Assembly (NCBI RefSeq): GCF_900637545.1
Contig: NZ_LR134376.1
Location: 1,445,001-1,509,000 of the forward strand
Length of the DNA stretch: 64,000 nt
Direction: 5' to 3'
From: Aeromonas encheleia
Lineage (GTDB): Bacteria > Pseudomonadota > Gammaproteobacteria > Enterobacterales > Aeromonadaceae
The notes below the pieces were generated by a model. The model ran no database searches. It worked only from the letters and a program-made list of their open reading frames with translations, and was not told where the DNA came from. A program made the translations under genes and the position numbers. Each line of letters starts with the position of its first letter. Position 1 is the stretch's first letter. Below are positions 10,444-17,393 of this stretch, in pieces.

Positions 10444-10469
10444 ATCCCTCTGCAGGCCAACCAACGAAG

Positions 10470-10502
10470 AAAAAGAGGAGCCCCGGTGGCTCCTCTTTTT
10501 TT
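10470..10502 (+). terminator. pgm terminator
   Basis: AAAAAGAGGAGCC / GGCTCCTCTTTTT forms a 13-bp stem with a 5-base loop and a trailing T-run. Confidence 0.93.
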
Positions 10503-10541
10503 ATGCAGCTTGTTTGCTATGCGGGTAACTCGTCTCGCGGG

Positions 10542-11423
10542 TCAGTCATTGCCGGCCTTGCCGGTGCTCGCCTTGCGGACTTGCCAGCGTTTGAAGAAGG
10601 TGCGCGTCGGCAGCTTCATCAGGAACAGGGAGAGCAGGATCACCCCGATGCCGAGCCACTGACGGCCATCCAGGGTCTCGCCCACCATCAGTACCCCCAG
10701 CGACACCGCCACCATGGGATTGGTGAGGGCCAGCATGCCCATCACCTCGGGGCCATGGCGCTTGAGGCCCCACAGCCAGGCCCAGTAGGCCAGCGCCGTG
10801 TTGAGCAGGATCAGCCAGGCAAAGGCGGGGGCACTCGCCAGCTGGGGTATCGGCATGGGGCCCGCCAGCCACCAGGCCAGCGGGATCAGCATCAGCCCTC
10901 CCAACAGCAGCTGCCAGGCGGTGAGGGCCAGCAGATCGCTCACCGGCCAGCGCTGCATCCAGCGGCTGGACTGGCCGATGAGCAGGGTGGCGAGCAGGGC
11001 GCAGCCCACGCCGATGGGATCCAGATTGGCGGAGGGGTTGAGCAGCAGGAGCACCCCCGCCAGCCCCATCAGCCCCAGCAGCAGCCATTTCAGGCTCGGC
11101 CGTTTGCCATCCTGCAACCAGGCCAGCCCCATCAGGATCAGCGGCAGGGTCGCGCCCAGGGTGCCCGCCACGGCGCCCGGCAGGCGGAAGGCCGCCACGA
11201 ACAGCAGGGCGAAGAAGGCGGTGATGTTGCAAAACGCCAGCAGGAACTGCCTGCTCCAGATAAGCGGCGGTCGGCGGGGATGCAGCACCAGCAGCAGCAG
11301 GCCGGCGGGCAAGGCGCGCCACACCGCCACCCAGTAGGGGGAGTAGTCGGTCAGGTAGAGGCTGACCAGGGCATAGGTGCTGCCCCAGAGCAGGGGGGCG
11401 AGCAGGGCAATCAGCAGGGGCAT
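10542..11423 (-). CDS. EamA/DMT-family inner-membrane transporter
   Basis: A 293-residue protein with about ten hydrophobic segments arranged as two EamA repeats. Each repeat starts with a pattern typical of drug/metabolite exporters, such as LLWGSTYALVSLYL and LLNTALAYWAWLWGLK. Such proteins export metabolites or drugs; the substrate is unknown. A TTG at 11450 could extend it by nine residues, but the ATG at 11423 keeps the flanking operator outside the gene. It is divergent from a MarR regulator, with one operator copy just ahead of each gene, so it is the likely target of that regulator. Confidence 0.88.
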   Translation of the reverse strand: MPLLIALLAPLLWGSTYALVSLYLTDYSPYWVAVWRALPAGLLLLVLHPRRPPLIWSRQFLLAFCNITAFFALLFVAAFRLPGAVAGTLGATLPLILMGLAWLQDGKRPSLKWLLLGLMGLAGVLLLLNPSANLDPIGVGCALLATLLIGQSSRWMQRWPVSDLLALTAWQLLLGGLMLIPLAWWLAGPMPIPQLASAPAFAWLILLNTALAYWAWLWGLKRHGPEVMGMLALTNPMVAVSLGVLMVGETLDGRQWLGIGVILLSLFLMKLPTRTFFKRWQVRKASTGKAGND

Positions 11424-11441
11424 GGCTATCTCACGGACAAG

Positions 11442-11459
11442 TATCTTCAAGTAAAGATA
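11442..11459. promoter_or_regulatory. Operator-like inverted repeat 1 (EamA side)
   Basis: TATCTT-N6-AAGATA, a perfect 6-bp inverted repeat, preceded by CAAG. It is 19 bases upstream of the EamA start. A matching element lies 47 bp away on the MarR side. Confidence 0.7.
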
Positions 11460-11488
11460 AATTAGCCGCGAGTTGGTTTATTATCAAG

Positions 11489-11506
11489 TATCTTTACGAA
11501 AAGATA
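11489..11506. promoter_or_regulatory. Operator-like inverted repeat 2 (MarR side)
   Basis: TATCTT-N6-AAGATA again, preceded by CAAG as in copy 1, and ending 11 bases before the MarR start codon. At this position a bound repressor would block translation-proximal transcription, which fits autoregulation. Confidence 0.7.
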
Positions 11507-11517
11507 ATGGAGTCTGG

Positions 11518-12000
11518 ATGGACAGTGATCATGTAGACCTGCTGCTGGCGCAGTGGGCCCGGCAGAGACCGGATCTCGACTGCTCGCCCATGGGCGTGCT
11601 GGGGCGGGTGGCGCGCATGGCGGCGATTGCCGGGCGCGAGGTGAATGAGGAGCTCAAGGAGTGCGGCCTGCTGGGCTCCGACTTCGACATCCTGGCGACC
11701 CTGCGCCGTGCCGGCGAGCCGCTCACGCCGACCCAGCTCTACCAGTCCGCCATGCTGACCTCGGGGGCCATGACGGCCCGGCTCGACAAGCTGGCCGAGC
11801 GGGGCCTGATCGAGCGCCAGGCGGCCCCGAGCGACAGGCGCAGCCTGCTGGTCTGCCTAACGGCGGACGGGCATGAGCTGATCGACAGGGCGGTGGAGCG
11901 GCACGTGGCGAACGAGCGCCGCCTGCTGGCCCCGTTGACGGACCAGCAGCAGGCGCAGCTGGCCGGCTTGCTCAAGCGCTGGTTGCTGGAAAACGAATGA
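11518..12000 (+). CDS. MarR-family transcriptional regulator
   Basis: A 160-residue winged-helix dimer protein. The helix-turn-helix lies around LTPTQLYQSAMLTSGAMTAR (about residues 77-96), and the wing includes the family motif APSDRRSLLVCLTADG (about 116-131). MarR proteins usually repress a neighbouring gene until a small ligand binds. The divergent EamA gene and the paired TATCTT-N6-AAGATA repeats support self-repression and control of the exporter. The ATG at 11518 has a GGAG element upstream. An extension to 11473 would run through operator copy 2, so it is rejected. Confidence 0.9.
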   Translation: MDSDHVDLLLAQWARQRPDLDCSPMGVLGRVARMAAIAGREVNEELKECGLLGSDFDILATLRRAGEPLTPTQLYQSAMLTSGAMTARLDKLAERGLIERQAAPSDRRSLLVCLTADGHELIDRAVERHVANERRLLAPLTDQQQAQLAGLLKRWLLENE

Positions 12001-12001
12001 C

Positions 12002-12026
12002 AAAACGGGCCCAGCGGGCCCGTTTT
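12002..12026. terminator. Bidirectional terminator between marR and mltB-like gene
   Basis: AAAACGGGCCC / GGGCCCGTTTT forms an 11-bp stem with a 3-base loop between convergent genes. Confidence 0.9.
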
Positions 12027-12045
12027 GGTTGGCGAGTGAAGGCTC

Positions 12046-13134
12046 TCAGAAACCCCTGGCATCCCTGACCGCCAGACCCAGCTGCCACACCGCCATGGCG
12101 TAGTGGGTGCTGTGGTTGTAGCGGGTGATGGCGTAGAAGTTCGGCAGGCCGTACCAGTACTGATAACCGGTGCCCACATCCAGGCGCAGCAGGCTCGCCT
12201 CGTTGTGATTGCCGAGGGAGCCGGTGGGGACCAGTCCGGCCCCGCGCAGGGAGGAGACAGGGTAGCGAGTCTGGAAGCCGTGATCAAAGCCGGGCAGCTG
12301 GCCCTGACCGCGCACCGCCACCGGTTGTCCCTTCTCCCAGCCATGGGCCTTGAAGTAGTTGGCCACGCTGCCGATGGCATCCACCGGATCCCACAGGTTG
12401 GTATGGCCATTGCCGTCGAAGTCCACCGCATAGCTGCGGAAGCTGGACGGCATGAACTGGCCATAGCCCATGGCGCCGGCATAGGAGCCCTGGGGCTCTG
12501 CGGGATCCATGCCCTCATCCCGGGTCATCACCAGGAAGGCCTCCAGCTCGCTGGTGAAGAATTCGGCCCGGCGCGGATAGTCGAAGGCCAGGGTCGCCAG
12601 CGCATCCAGGATGCGGGTCTTGCCCATCACCCGGCCCCAGCGGGTCTCCACCCCTATGATGCCGACGATGATCTCGGGCGGCACCCCGTAGATCTGCTGC
12701 GCCCGGTTGAGCTCGCTCTCGTATTCACGCCAGAAGCTGACGCCGTTTTGCACGTTGTCCGGGGTGATGAACTTGGCGCGATAGCGGTTCCAGGCACCGG
12801 TCGGGCCGGTCGGCGGCGTGGTGGTGGGGGCCTGGGCGTCCATCAGCTTGATGATCCAGTCGTAGCGCTGGGCCTGCGCCAGCACTTGATGCAGCTCGGC
12901 GCCGTTGAAGCCGTGCTTGTCGACCATGCGCTGCACGAATCTGTCCACATTGGGACGATTGGCGAAGTCGCCCTTGCTAACCCCTTGGCTATAAAGGGGT
13001 TTGCTCGGTGGTGTCTGGTTGATGAAGGCGCTCTTTGGCTGTGGCTTGACCACGGGCGTTGGGGCCGGTGTGCTGCTGCAGCCATAAAGCAGGGGGAAGG
13101 TGGATAGGGTGAGGACACAGACAAGGCGACGCAT
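12046..13134 (-). CDS. mltB: Lytic murein transglycosylase B family lipoprotein
   Basis: Cleaves peptidoglycan glycan strands, forming 1,6-anhydro ends, at the outer membrane. The ATG at 13134 gives a lipoprotein signal (MRRLVCVLTLSTFPLLYGC, lipobox LLYGC). The mature protein of about 345 residues shows the family-3 catalytic segment IIGVETRWGRVMGK with the catalytic Glu, then YPRRAEFFTSELEAFL, and the conserved MGYGQFMPSSFRSYAVDFDG and LWDPVDAIGSVANYF motifs. It belongs to the MltB/SltB family; which paralogue cannot be fixed from the sequence alone. Confidence 0.9.
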   Translation of the reverse strand: MRRLVCVLTLSTFPLLYGCSSTPAPTPVVKPQPKSAFINQTPPSKPLYSQGVSKGDFANRPNVDRFVQRMVDKHGFNGAELHQVLAQAQRYDWIIKLMDAQAPTTTPPTGPTGAWNRYRAKFITPDNVQNGVSFWREYESELNRAQQIYGVPPEIIVGIIGVETRWGRVMGKTRILDALATLAFDYPRRAEFFTSELEAFLVMTRDEGMDPAEPQGSYAGAMGYGQFMPSSFRSYAVDFDGNGHTNLWDPVDAIGSVANYFKAHGWEKGQPVAVRGQGQLPGFDHGFQTRYPVSSLRGAGLVPTGSLGNHNEASLLRLDVGTGYQYWYGLPNFYAITRYNHSTHYAMAVWQLGLAVRDARGF

Positions 13135-13271
13135 AGGGTTCTCGAAGGCCTGAATAAGGAGTGTCGTCATGGTAAGACATTGGCATCCATGCGCAAGTGC
13201 TCAGTGCATGGCGGGGGGCCGCTATTCATCCTTTGATTGATTCGCCGCCAGCGAGCGCTTGGCGCCCTTCC

Positions 13272-13874
13272 TCATCGAAGGGTGTGATAGCCGCTCCAGA
13301 GCCGGGTCAGGGTGGTGATGCCGCAGAGCAGGGCGAAGCCGTAGGCGAGCGGCCCGAAGGCGCCGGGCCAGAGACACATCAGCACGAACAGGCTGATGGT
13401 CTCGCTGCCCTCGGTCAGACCGCCGATATAGTAGAGCGACTTGTGGTGGTAGACGGGGTTCTCGATGCCGCGCTTGCCCGCCATGATGGCGAAGGCCAGG
13501 AAGCTCGAGCCCGTGCCCATGAAGGCGAACAGCAGGGTGGCGGCGGGCAGGGCGTTGGCGGGATCGCTCAAGGCAAAGCCCAGCACCACGGCGGCATAGA
13601 AGATGAAGTCGAGGCTGATGTCGAGGAAGCCGCCACAGTCGGTGATCCCGGTCTGCCGCGCCACGGCCCCGTCCAGGCCGTCCAGCAGCCGGTTGAACAG
13701 GATGGCGAGCAGCGCCCAGCCGTGCAGCCCCAGCGCCAGCAGCGGCAAGGCCAGCATGCCGATGGCAAAGCCGGTGAGGCTGACCTGGTTGGCGCTGATC
13801 CCGGCCCGGCACAGGGGGACTGCCAGCAACTGGATCGGACGGCGAATGAGGGGGATCAGGTGGCGGTCAAACAA
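13272..13874 (-). CDS. ynjF: CDP-alcohol phosphatidyltransferase family protein (YnjF-like)
   Basis: A 200-residue inner-membrane protein with about five or six hydrophobic segments. The family catalytic motif D-x2-D-G-x2-A-R-x8-G-x3-D-x3-D is complete as DGLDGAVARQTGITDCGG followed by FLDISLD (about residues 65-88). This family moves a phospho-alcohol from a CDP carrier to a second alcohol; the substrates of YnjF are unknown. It is the last gene of the ynj-like operon. The only start that preserves the family N-terminus is a TTG that overlaps the end of ynjD by 8 bases, which implies translational coupling. Confidence 0.87.
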   Translation of the reverse strand: MFDRHLIPLIRRPIQLLAVPLCRAGISANQVSLTGFAIGMLALPLLALGLHGWALLAILFNRLLDGLDGAVARQTGITDCGGFLDISLDFIFYAAVVLGFALSDPANALPAATLLFAFMGTGSSFLAFAIMAGKRGIENPVYHHKSLYYIGGLTEGSETISLFVLMCLWPGAFGPLAYGFALLCGITTLTRLWSGYHTLR

Positions 13875-14529
13875 GGTCGGCTTCCTCTTTGTCGGAGCAG
13901 GGGGTGGTCAGGGTCAGGATGGCGCCCGGCGCATCCTCCTCGTCGTGGGTGACCAGGATGGCCGGTATGTTGAGGCGCTTGATCTGCTCGAACACCAGGG
14001 CGCGAAAGGCGCTGCGCAGCGCCTTGTCCAGCCGGGAGAAGGGCTCGTCCAGCAGCAGGGCTTGCGGCTCGGCCAGCAGCGCCCGCAGCAGGCTGACCCG
14101 CGCCTTCTGGCCGCCGGAGAGTCGGCCCGGCAGCTTGTCGGCCTGATCGCTAAGCGCCACCTGCGCCAGCGCCTCGAGGGCGCGCGCTCGCCTGGCCGCC
14201 AGCCCCTCGAGCTGGGCGGGCATGCCGAACATCAGGTTCTCCGCCACCGTCAGGTGGGCAAACAGCAGATCGTCCTGAAACAGCATGCCGACGCGCCTGG
14301 CCTGAGGGGGCAGTGGGGTGAGCAACCGCTCACCCAGATAGATGTCGCCGCTCAGCCGGAGGGGGCCCCCGGCGGGCAGCACGCCCGCCAGCGCCGCCAG
14401 CAGCGAGCTCTTGCCGCAGCCGCTCGGCCCCATCAGGGTCAGCACCTCGCCGGGGGCCACCTCGAGGGGGGGCAGCACCAGCAGGGGGCGGCCATCCAGG
14501 TGCAGGGTGAGGGGGGTGGTATGCAGCAT
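13867..14529 (-). CDS. ynjD: ABC transporter ATP-binding protein YnjD
   Basis: The 220-residue ATPase of an uncharacterised importer. It has Walker A GPSGCGKSS (about residues 33-41), a Q-loop MLFQDDLLF, the signature LSGGQKARVS, Walker B ALLLDEPFSRLD and the switch His in VTHDEEDA. Its ATG at 14529 is two bases past the end of ynjC. It should act with permease YnjC and binding protein YnjB, both adjacent. The substrate is unknown; the family resembles the thiamine/iron/polyamine class of importers. Confidence 0.92.
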   Translation of the reverse strand: MLHTTPLTLHLDGRPLLVLPPLEVAPGEVLTLMGPSGCGKSSLLAALAGVLPAGGPLRLSGDIYLGERLLTPLPPQARRVGMLFQDDLLFAHLTVAENLMFGMPAQLEGLAARRARALEALAQVALSDQADKLPGRLSGGQKARVSLLRALLAEPQALLLDEPFSRLDKALRSAFRALVFEQIKRLNIPAILVTHDEEDAPGAILTLTTPCSDKEEADLV

Positions 14530-14531
14530 GC

Positions 14532-16181
14532 TCAATGCCTCAGTGCGGGATTGATGCGGCGGGGCAGCCAGAGCGCCAGGCCGTAGATGAACAGCGGCAG
14601 CAGCAACTGCAGCAGGCCGTAGAGACCCGCCAGCCGCCGGTTGAGGCCGCTGCCGATGGCGACCGCCTCTGTGGTGATGGTGACCACGCGGCCCGCGCCA
14701 AACAACAGGGTGGGCAGGTATTGGGCCAGGCTCACCGCCGCCCCGACCCCGAAGGCGAACAGCAGCGGGCGCGCCAGCAGCGGCGCCTTCACCCGCCACC
14801 AGGCCCGCCAGGGGCTGGCCCCCAGGCAGAGTGCCGCCCGGGTGAGGCGAGGGTCGAACTGGCGATAGGCGCCGTGCAGGCAGAGGTAGACATAGGGGGC
14901 GACGAACAGCAGCTGGCTCCAGAGCACCCAGCCCCAGCCGATGCCATCGACTCCGGCGCCGCCCAGCCAGTCGATCTGGAGCCGCAACCCGAACAGCAGG
15001 CAGGCCTGGGGCAACAGCAACGGCAGGCAGATGAGCCAGAGCGGCCAGGGTCGGCGATCCTGCTGCGCCTCCAGGCTGAGCACCACCAGTAGCAGTGCGA
15101 CGCCGGCGCAGAGCAGCGCCAGCAGCAGACTCTGCCACAGCAGGGGGCCCAGGCTGGGCAGCAGCTCCAGCCAGTGGCGGCCGCTCCACTGGCTCGGCAG
15201 CAGGGCGGGGAAGGGCCAGCGCCGGGTCAACGACCAGAGCAGCAGCGAGGCCAGCACCAGCAGGTTGATGGCGAGCAGGGCCCAGACGCCCGCCCGGGTC
15301 AGCCGTGCCAGCAGGGGGGAGGGGCGGGTGCGCCGACCGTCCAGCCAGCGCGCCTTGCCCAGCCTCCCATGGGCCCACTCCAGCAGCCGCAGGCCGGCGA
15401 TCAGCAGCAGGTTGCCCGCCAGCAGCAGCAGGGCGCCGCTGGCGCTGGCGCCGCGCCAGAGCAGATCGGGATCCTGATACCAGAGCCAGATCCGCACCGC
15501 CAGCGGGGCCGGGGCATCCGGCCCCAGCAGCAGGGCGAGATCCACCACCGCCAGGCCATAGGCCGCCACCGCGTAGAGTGGCAGGCGCAGGGCGGGCCAG
15601 AGGGCGGGCAGCAGCAGGCGCCACCAGATCTGCGGCGCGCTGAAGCCCATGCTGGCCCCCAGCCACTGTTGACGCGCCAGCTTGGCGGGCTCCAGGGCGG
15701 CCAGCGCCATCAGCAGCAGGAAGGGGGTCTCTTTCAGGATCAGCGCCAGTATCAGCCCTAGCCCCCAGGGATCTCTCAGGCTCTGCCAGTCCGGCGGCAG
15801 CGCAAAGCCGGTGAGGGCGGGGGAGAGCAGCCGCAGCAGCCAGCCGGAGGGGGCGAGCAGGAAGGCGAAACCGATGGCGAAGGCCACGTGGGGCAGAGCC
15901 AGCAGGGGGGAGAGCAGGCGGCGCAGCCAGCCCATCCAGCGGCTTCCGTCACCCTGGGCGAGCAGCAGGGCGGTGCAGAGCAGGGCGCCCAGGGTGGAGG
16001 CGGTCGCCACCCAGAGGCTCAGGCCCACCGAGTGCCAGAGCCCGGGCTGGGCCAGCAGCAGCCTGAGATTGCCCATGGCGATGCCCTCGGCCAGCAGCAG
16101 CAACAGGCCGCCACAAAGCGGCGCGGCCAGCAGCAGGCCGCACAGCAGGATGAAGGGCAGGCGCCAGGCCCGGGAACTCAT
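14532..16181 (-). CDS. ynjC: ABC transporter permease YnjC (fused two-domain)
   Basis: A 549-residue, strongly hydrophobic protein with about twelve predicted membrane segments. It contains two permease halves in one chain, as in E. coli YnjC. EAA-like loops occur near LARQQWLGASMGFS in the first half and LTRAALCLGASPWRAWWRV in the second; these contact the ATPase. It starts 3 bases after ynjB stops and ends 2 bases before ynjD starts, so the three form a tight unit. Confidence 0.9.
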   Translation of the reverse strand: MSSRAWRLPFILLCGLLLAAPLCGGLLLLLAEGIAMGNLRLLLAQPGLWHSVGLSLWVATASTLGALLCTALLLAQGDGSRWMGWLRRLLSPLLALPHVAFAIGFAFLLAPSGWLLRLLSPALTGFALPPDWQSLRDPWGLGLILALILKETPFLLLMALAALEPAKLARQQWLGASMGFSAPQIWWRLLLPALWPALRLPLYAVAAYGLAVVDLALLLGPDAPAPLAVRIWLWYQDPDLLWRGASASGALLLLAGNLLLIAGLRLLEWAHGRLGKARWLDGRRTRPSPLLARLTRAGVWALLAINLLVLASLLLWSLTRRWPFPALLPSQWSGRHWLELLPSLGPLLWQSLLLALLCAGVALLLVVLSLEAQQDRRPWPLWLICLPLLLPQACLLFGLRLQIDWLGGAGVDGIGWGWVLWSQLLFVAPYVYLCLHGAYRQFDPRLTRAALCLGASPWRAWWRVKAPLLARPLLFAFGVGAAVSLAQYLPTLLFGAGRVVTITTEAVAIGSGLNRRLAGLYGLLQLLLPLFIYGLALWLPRRINPALRH

Positions 16182-16184
16182 CGA

Positions 16185-17369
16185 TCAGCGGCCGTAGCGC
16201 TCGGCCCAGGCCGCTTCCAGCCGCAGCTGCCAGCTGGGATGGGGCTCGGCCACCGCCTTGAAGCGCAGTTGGGGGCCGACGTTCGCGGACGGGGCGGCAC
16301 CGAGTCTGGCGGGATCCAGCACGCTGGGATCACCCCAGAAGGCGGGATCCGCCTTGCGGGTCTGGGCGGCGGGGCTCAGCAGGAAGTTGGCCGCCACCAT
16401 GGCACCGGCCCGTGCGCTGGCGTTGAAGGGGATGGCGAGGAAGTGGCTGTTGGTCAGCGCCCCCTTGCTCATGGCGACGGCCCTGACGGTCGGCGGCAGG
16501 GTGCCGTTTTGCACCGAGCTCTGGGCCTCCCCCGGGTTGAAGCTGATGGCCATGGCCAGCTCATTGTCATCGAGCAGCTGCTTGGTCTCGGCGGCGCTGG
16601 TGGGGAACAGCCTGCCCTTGCGCCAGAGCGCGGGGTGAAGCGCATCGAGCCAGGTCCAGAGCGGGGCGCTCAGCCGTGCGAATTCGGCGTCGGTCGCCTC
16701 CCGATAGAGGGGGGCGGGATCGGCGGTCAACTCCAGCAGGATCTGCTTGAGGAAGCTGGAGCCATGAAACTGCGGCGGCTTGGGGTAAGTAAAACGGCCG
16801 GGGTGGGCCTTGGCCCAGTCGAGCAGGGCGGCCGCCGAAGTGGGGGGCGTGCCGACCTCATCGCCGTTGACCATCAGGTTGAGCTGGCCTATGCCCCAGG
16901 GCGCCTCCAGCCCGTCCACCGGCACCGTGAAGTCCTCCGTCACCGGCAGGCGTCGATCCACCAGGGCCATGTTGGGCAGACTTGGGCTGAAGGGGGCGCC
17001 CAGCAGCCCCTGATCCTTGAGCGCCTTGAAGTTCTCGCCATTGACCCAGAGCAGGTCGATGGGGCCACCGCTGGACTTGCCCGCCCGCTTGTTGGCCAGC
17101 AGCTGGCTGACACTCTGGGCTATGTCATCCACCTTCACCTGCACCAGATTGACCTTGTACTGGCGCTTGAGCTCCTGCCCAGCCCACAGCAGGTAGGCGT
17201 TGATCTCCGGGCTGCCGCCCCAGGCGTTGAAATAGACGGTCTGGCCCTCGGCCTGCTGCAGGGTCTGCTGCCACTCCTCCTCGCCGGCCTGCAGGCTGGC
17301 CGACATCAGCAGGGGCAGTGCCGCGAGGCACATGGCGTGGAACAAGGAGCGAAGCCGGGTCTTGAACAT
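16185..17369 (-). CDS. ynjB: ABC transporter substrate-binding protein YnjB
   Basis: A 394-residue periplasmic binding protein. From the ATG at 17369 it has a clear signal peptide (MFKTRLRSLFHAMCLAALPL, cleavage near SLQAG), and an AAGG ribosome-binding site lies 8-9 bases upstream; a TTG at 17387 would add six residues. The mature part has the two-lobed family-1 solute-binding fold, with recognisable segments such as YFNAWGGSPEINAYLLWAG and LWVNGENFKALKDQGLLG. The ligand is unknown. It is upstream of ynjC and ynjD in the same operon. Confidence 0.92.
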   Translation of the reverse strand: MFKTRLRSLFHAMCLAALPLLMSASLQAGEEEWQQTLQQAEGQTVYFNAWGGSPEINAYLLWAGQELKRQYKVNLVQVKVDDIAQSVSQLLANKRAGKSSGGPIDLLWVNGENFKALKDQGLLGAPFSPSLPNMALVDRRLPVTEDFTVPVDGLEAPWGIGQLNLMVNGDEVGTPPTSAAALLDWAKAHPGRFTYPKPPQFHGSSFLKQILLELTADPAPLYREATDAEFARLSAPLWTWLDALHPALWRKGRLFPTSAAETKQLLDDNELAMAISFNPGEAQSSVQNGTLPPTVRAVAMSKGALTNSHFLAIPFNASARAGAMVAANFLLSPAAQTRKADPAFWGDPSVLDPARLGAAPSANVGPQLRFKAVAEPHPSWQLRLEAAWAERYGR

Positions 17370-17393
17370 GGTGATTGCCTTATGCAAATGGAG

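Noticed and set aside
8776..10464. A 562-codon open frame antisense to pgm
   Set aside because: All phosphoglucomutase motifs lie on the plus strand; the antisense translation is compositionally odd and unrecognised.
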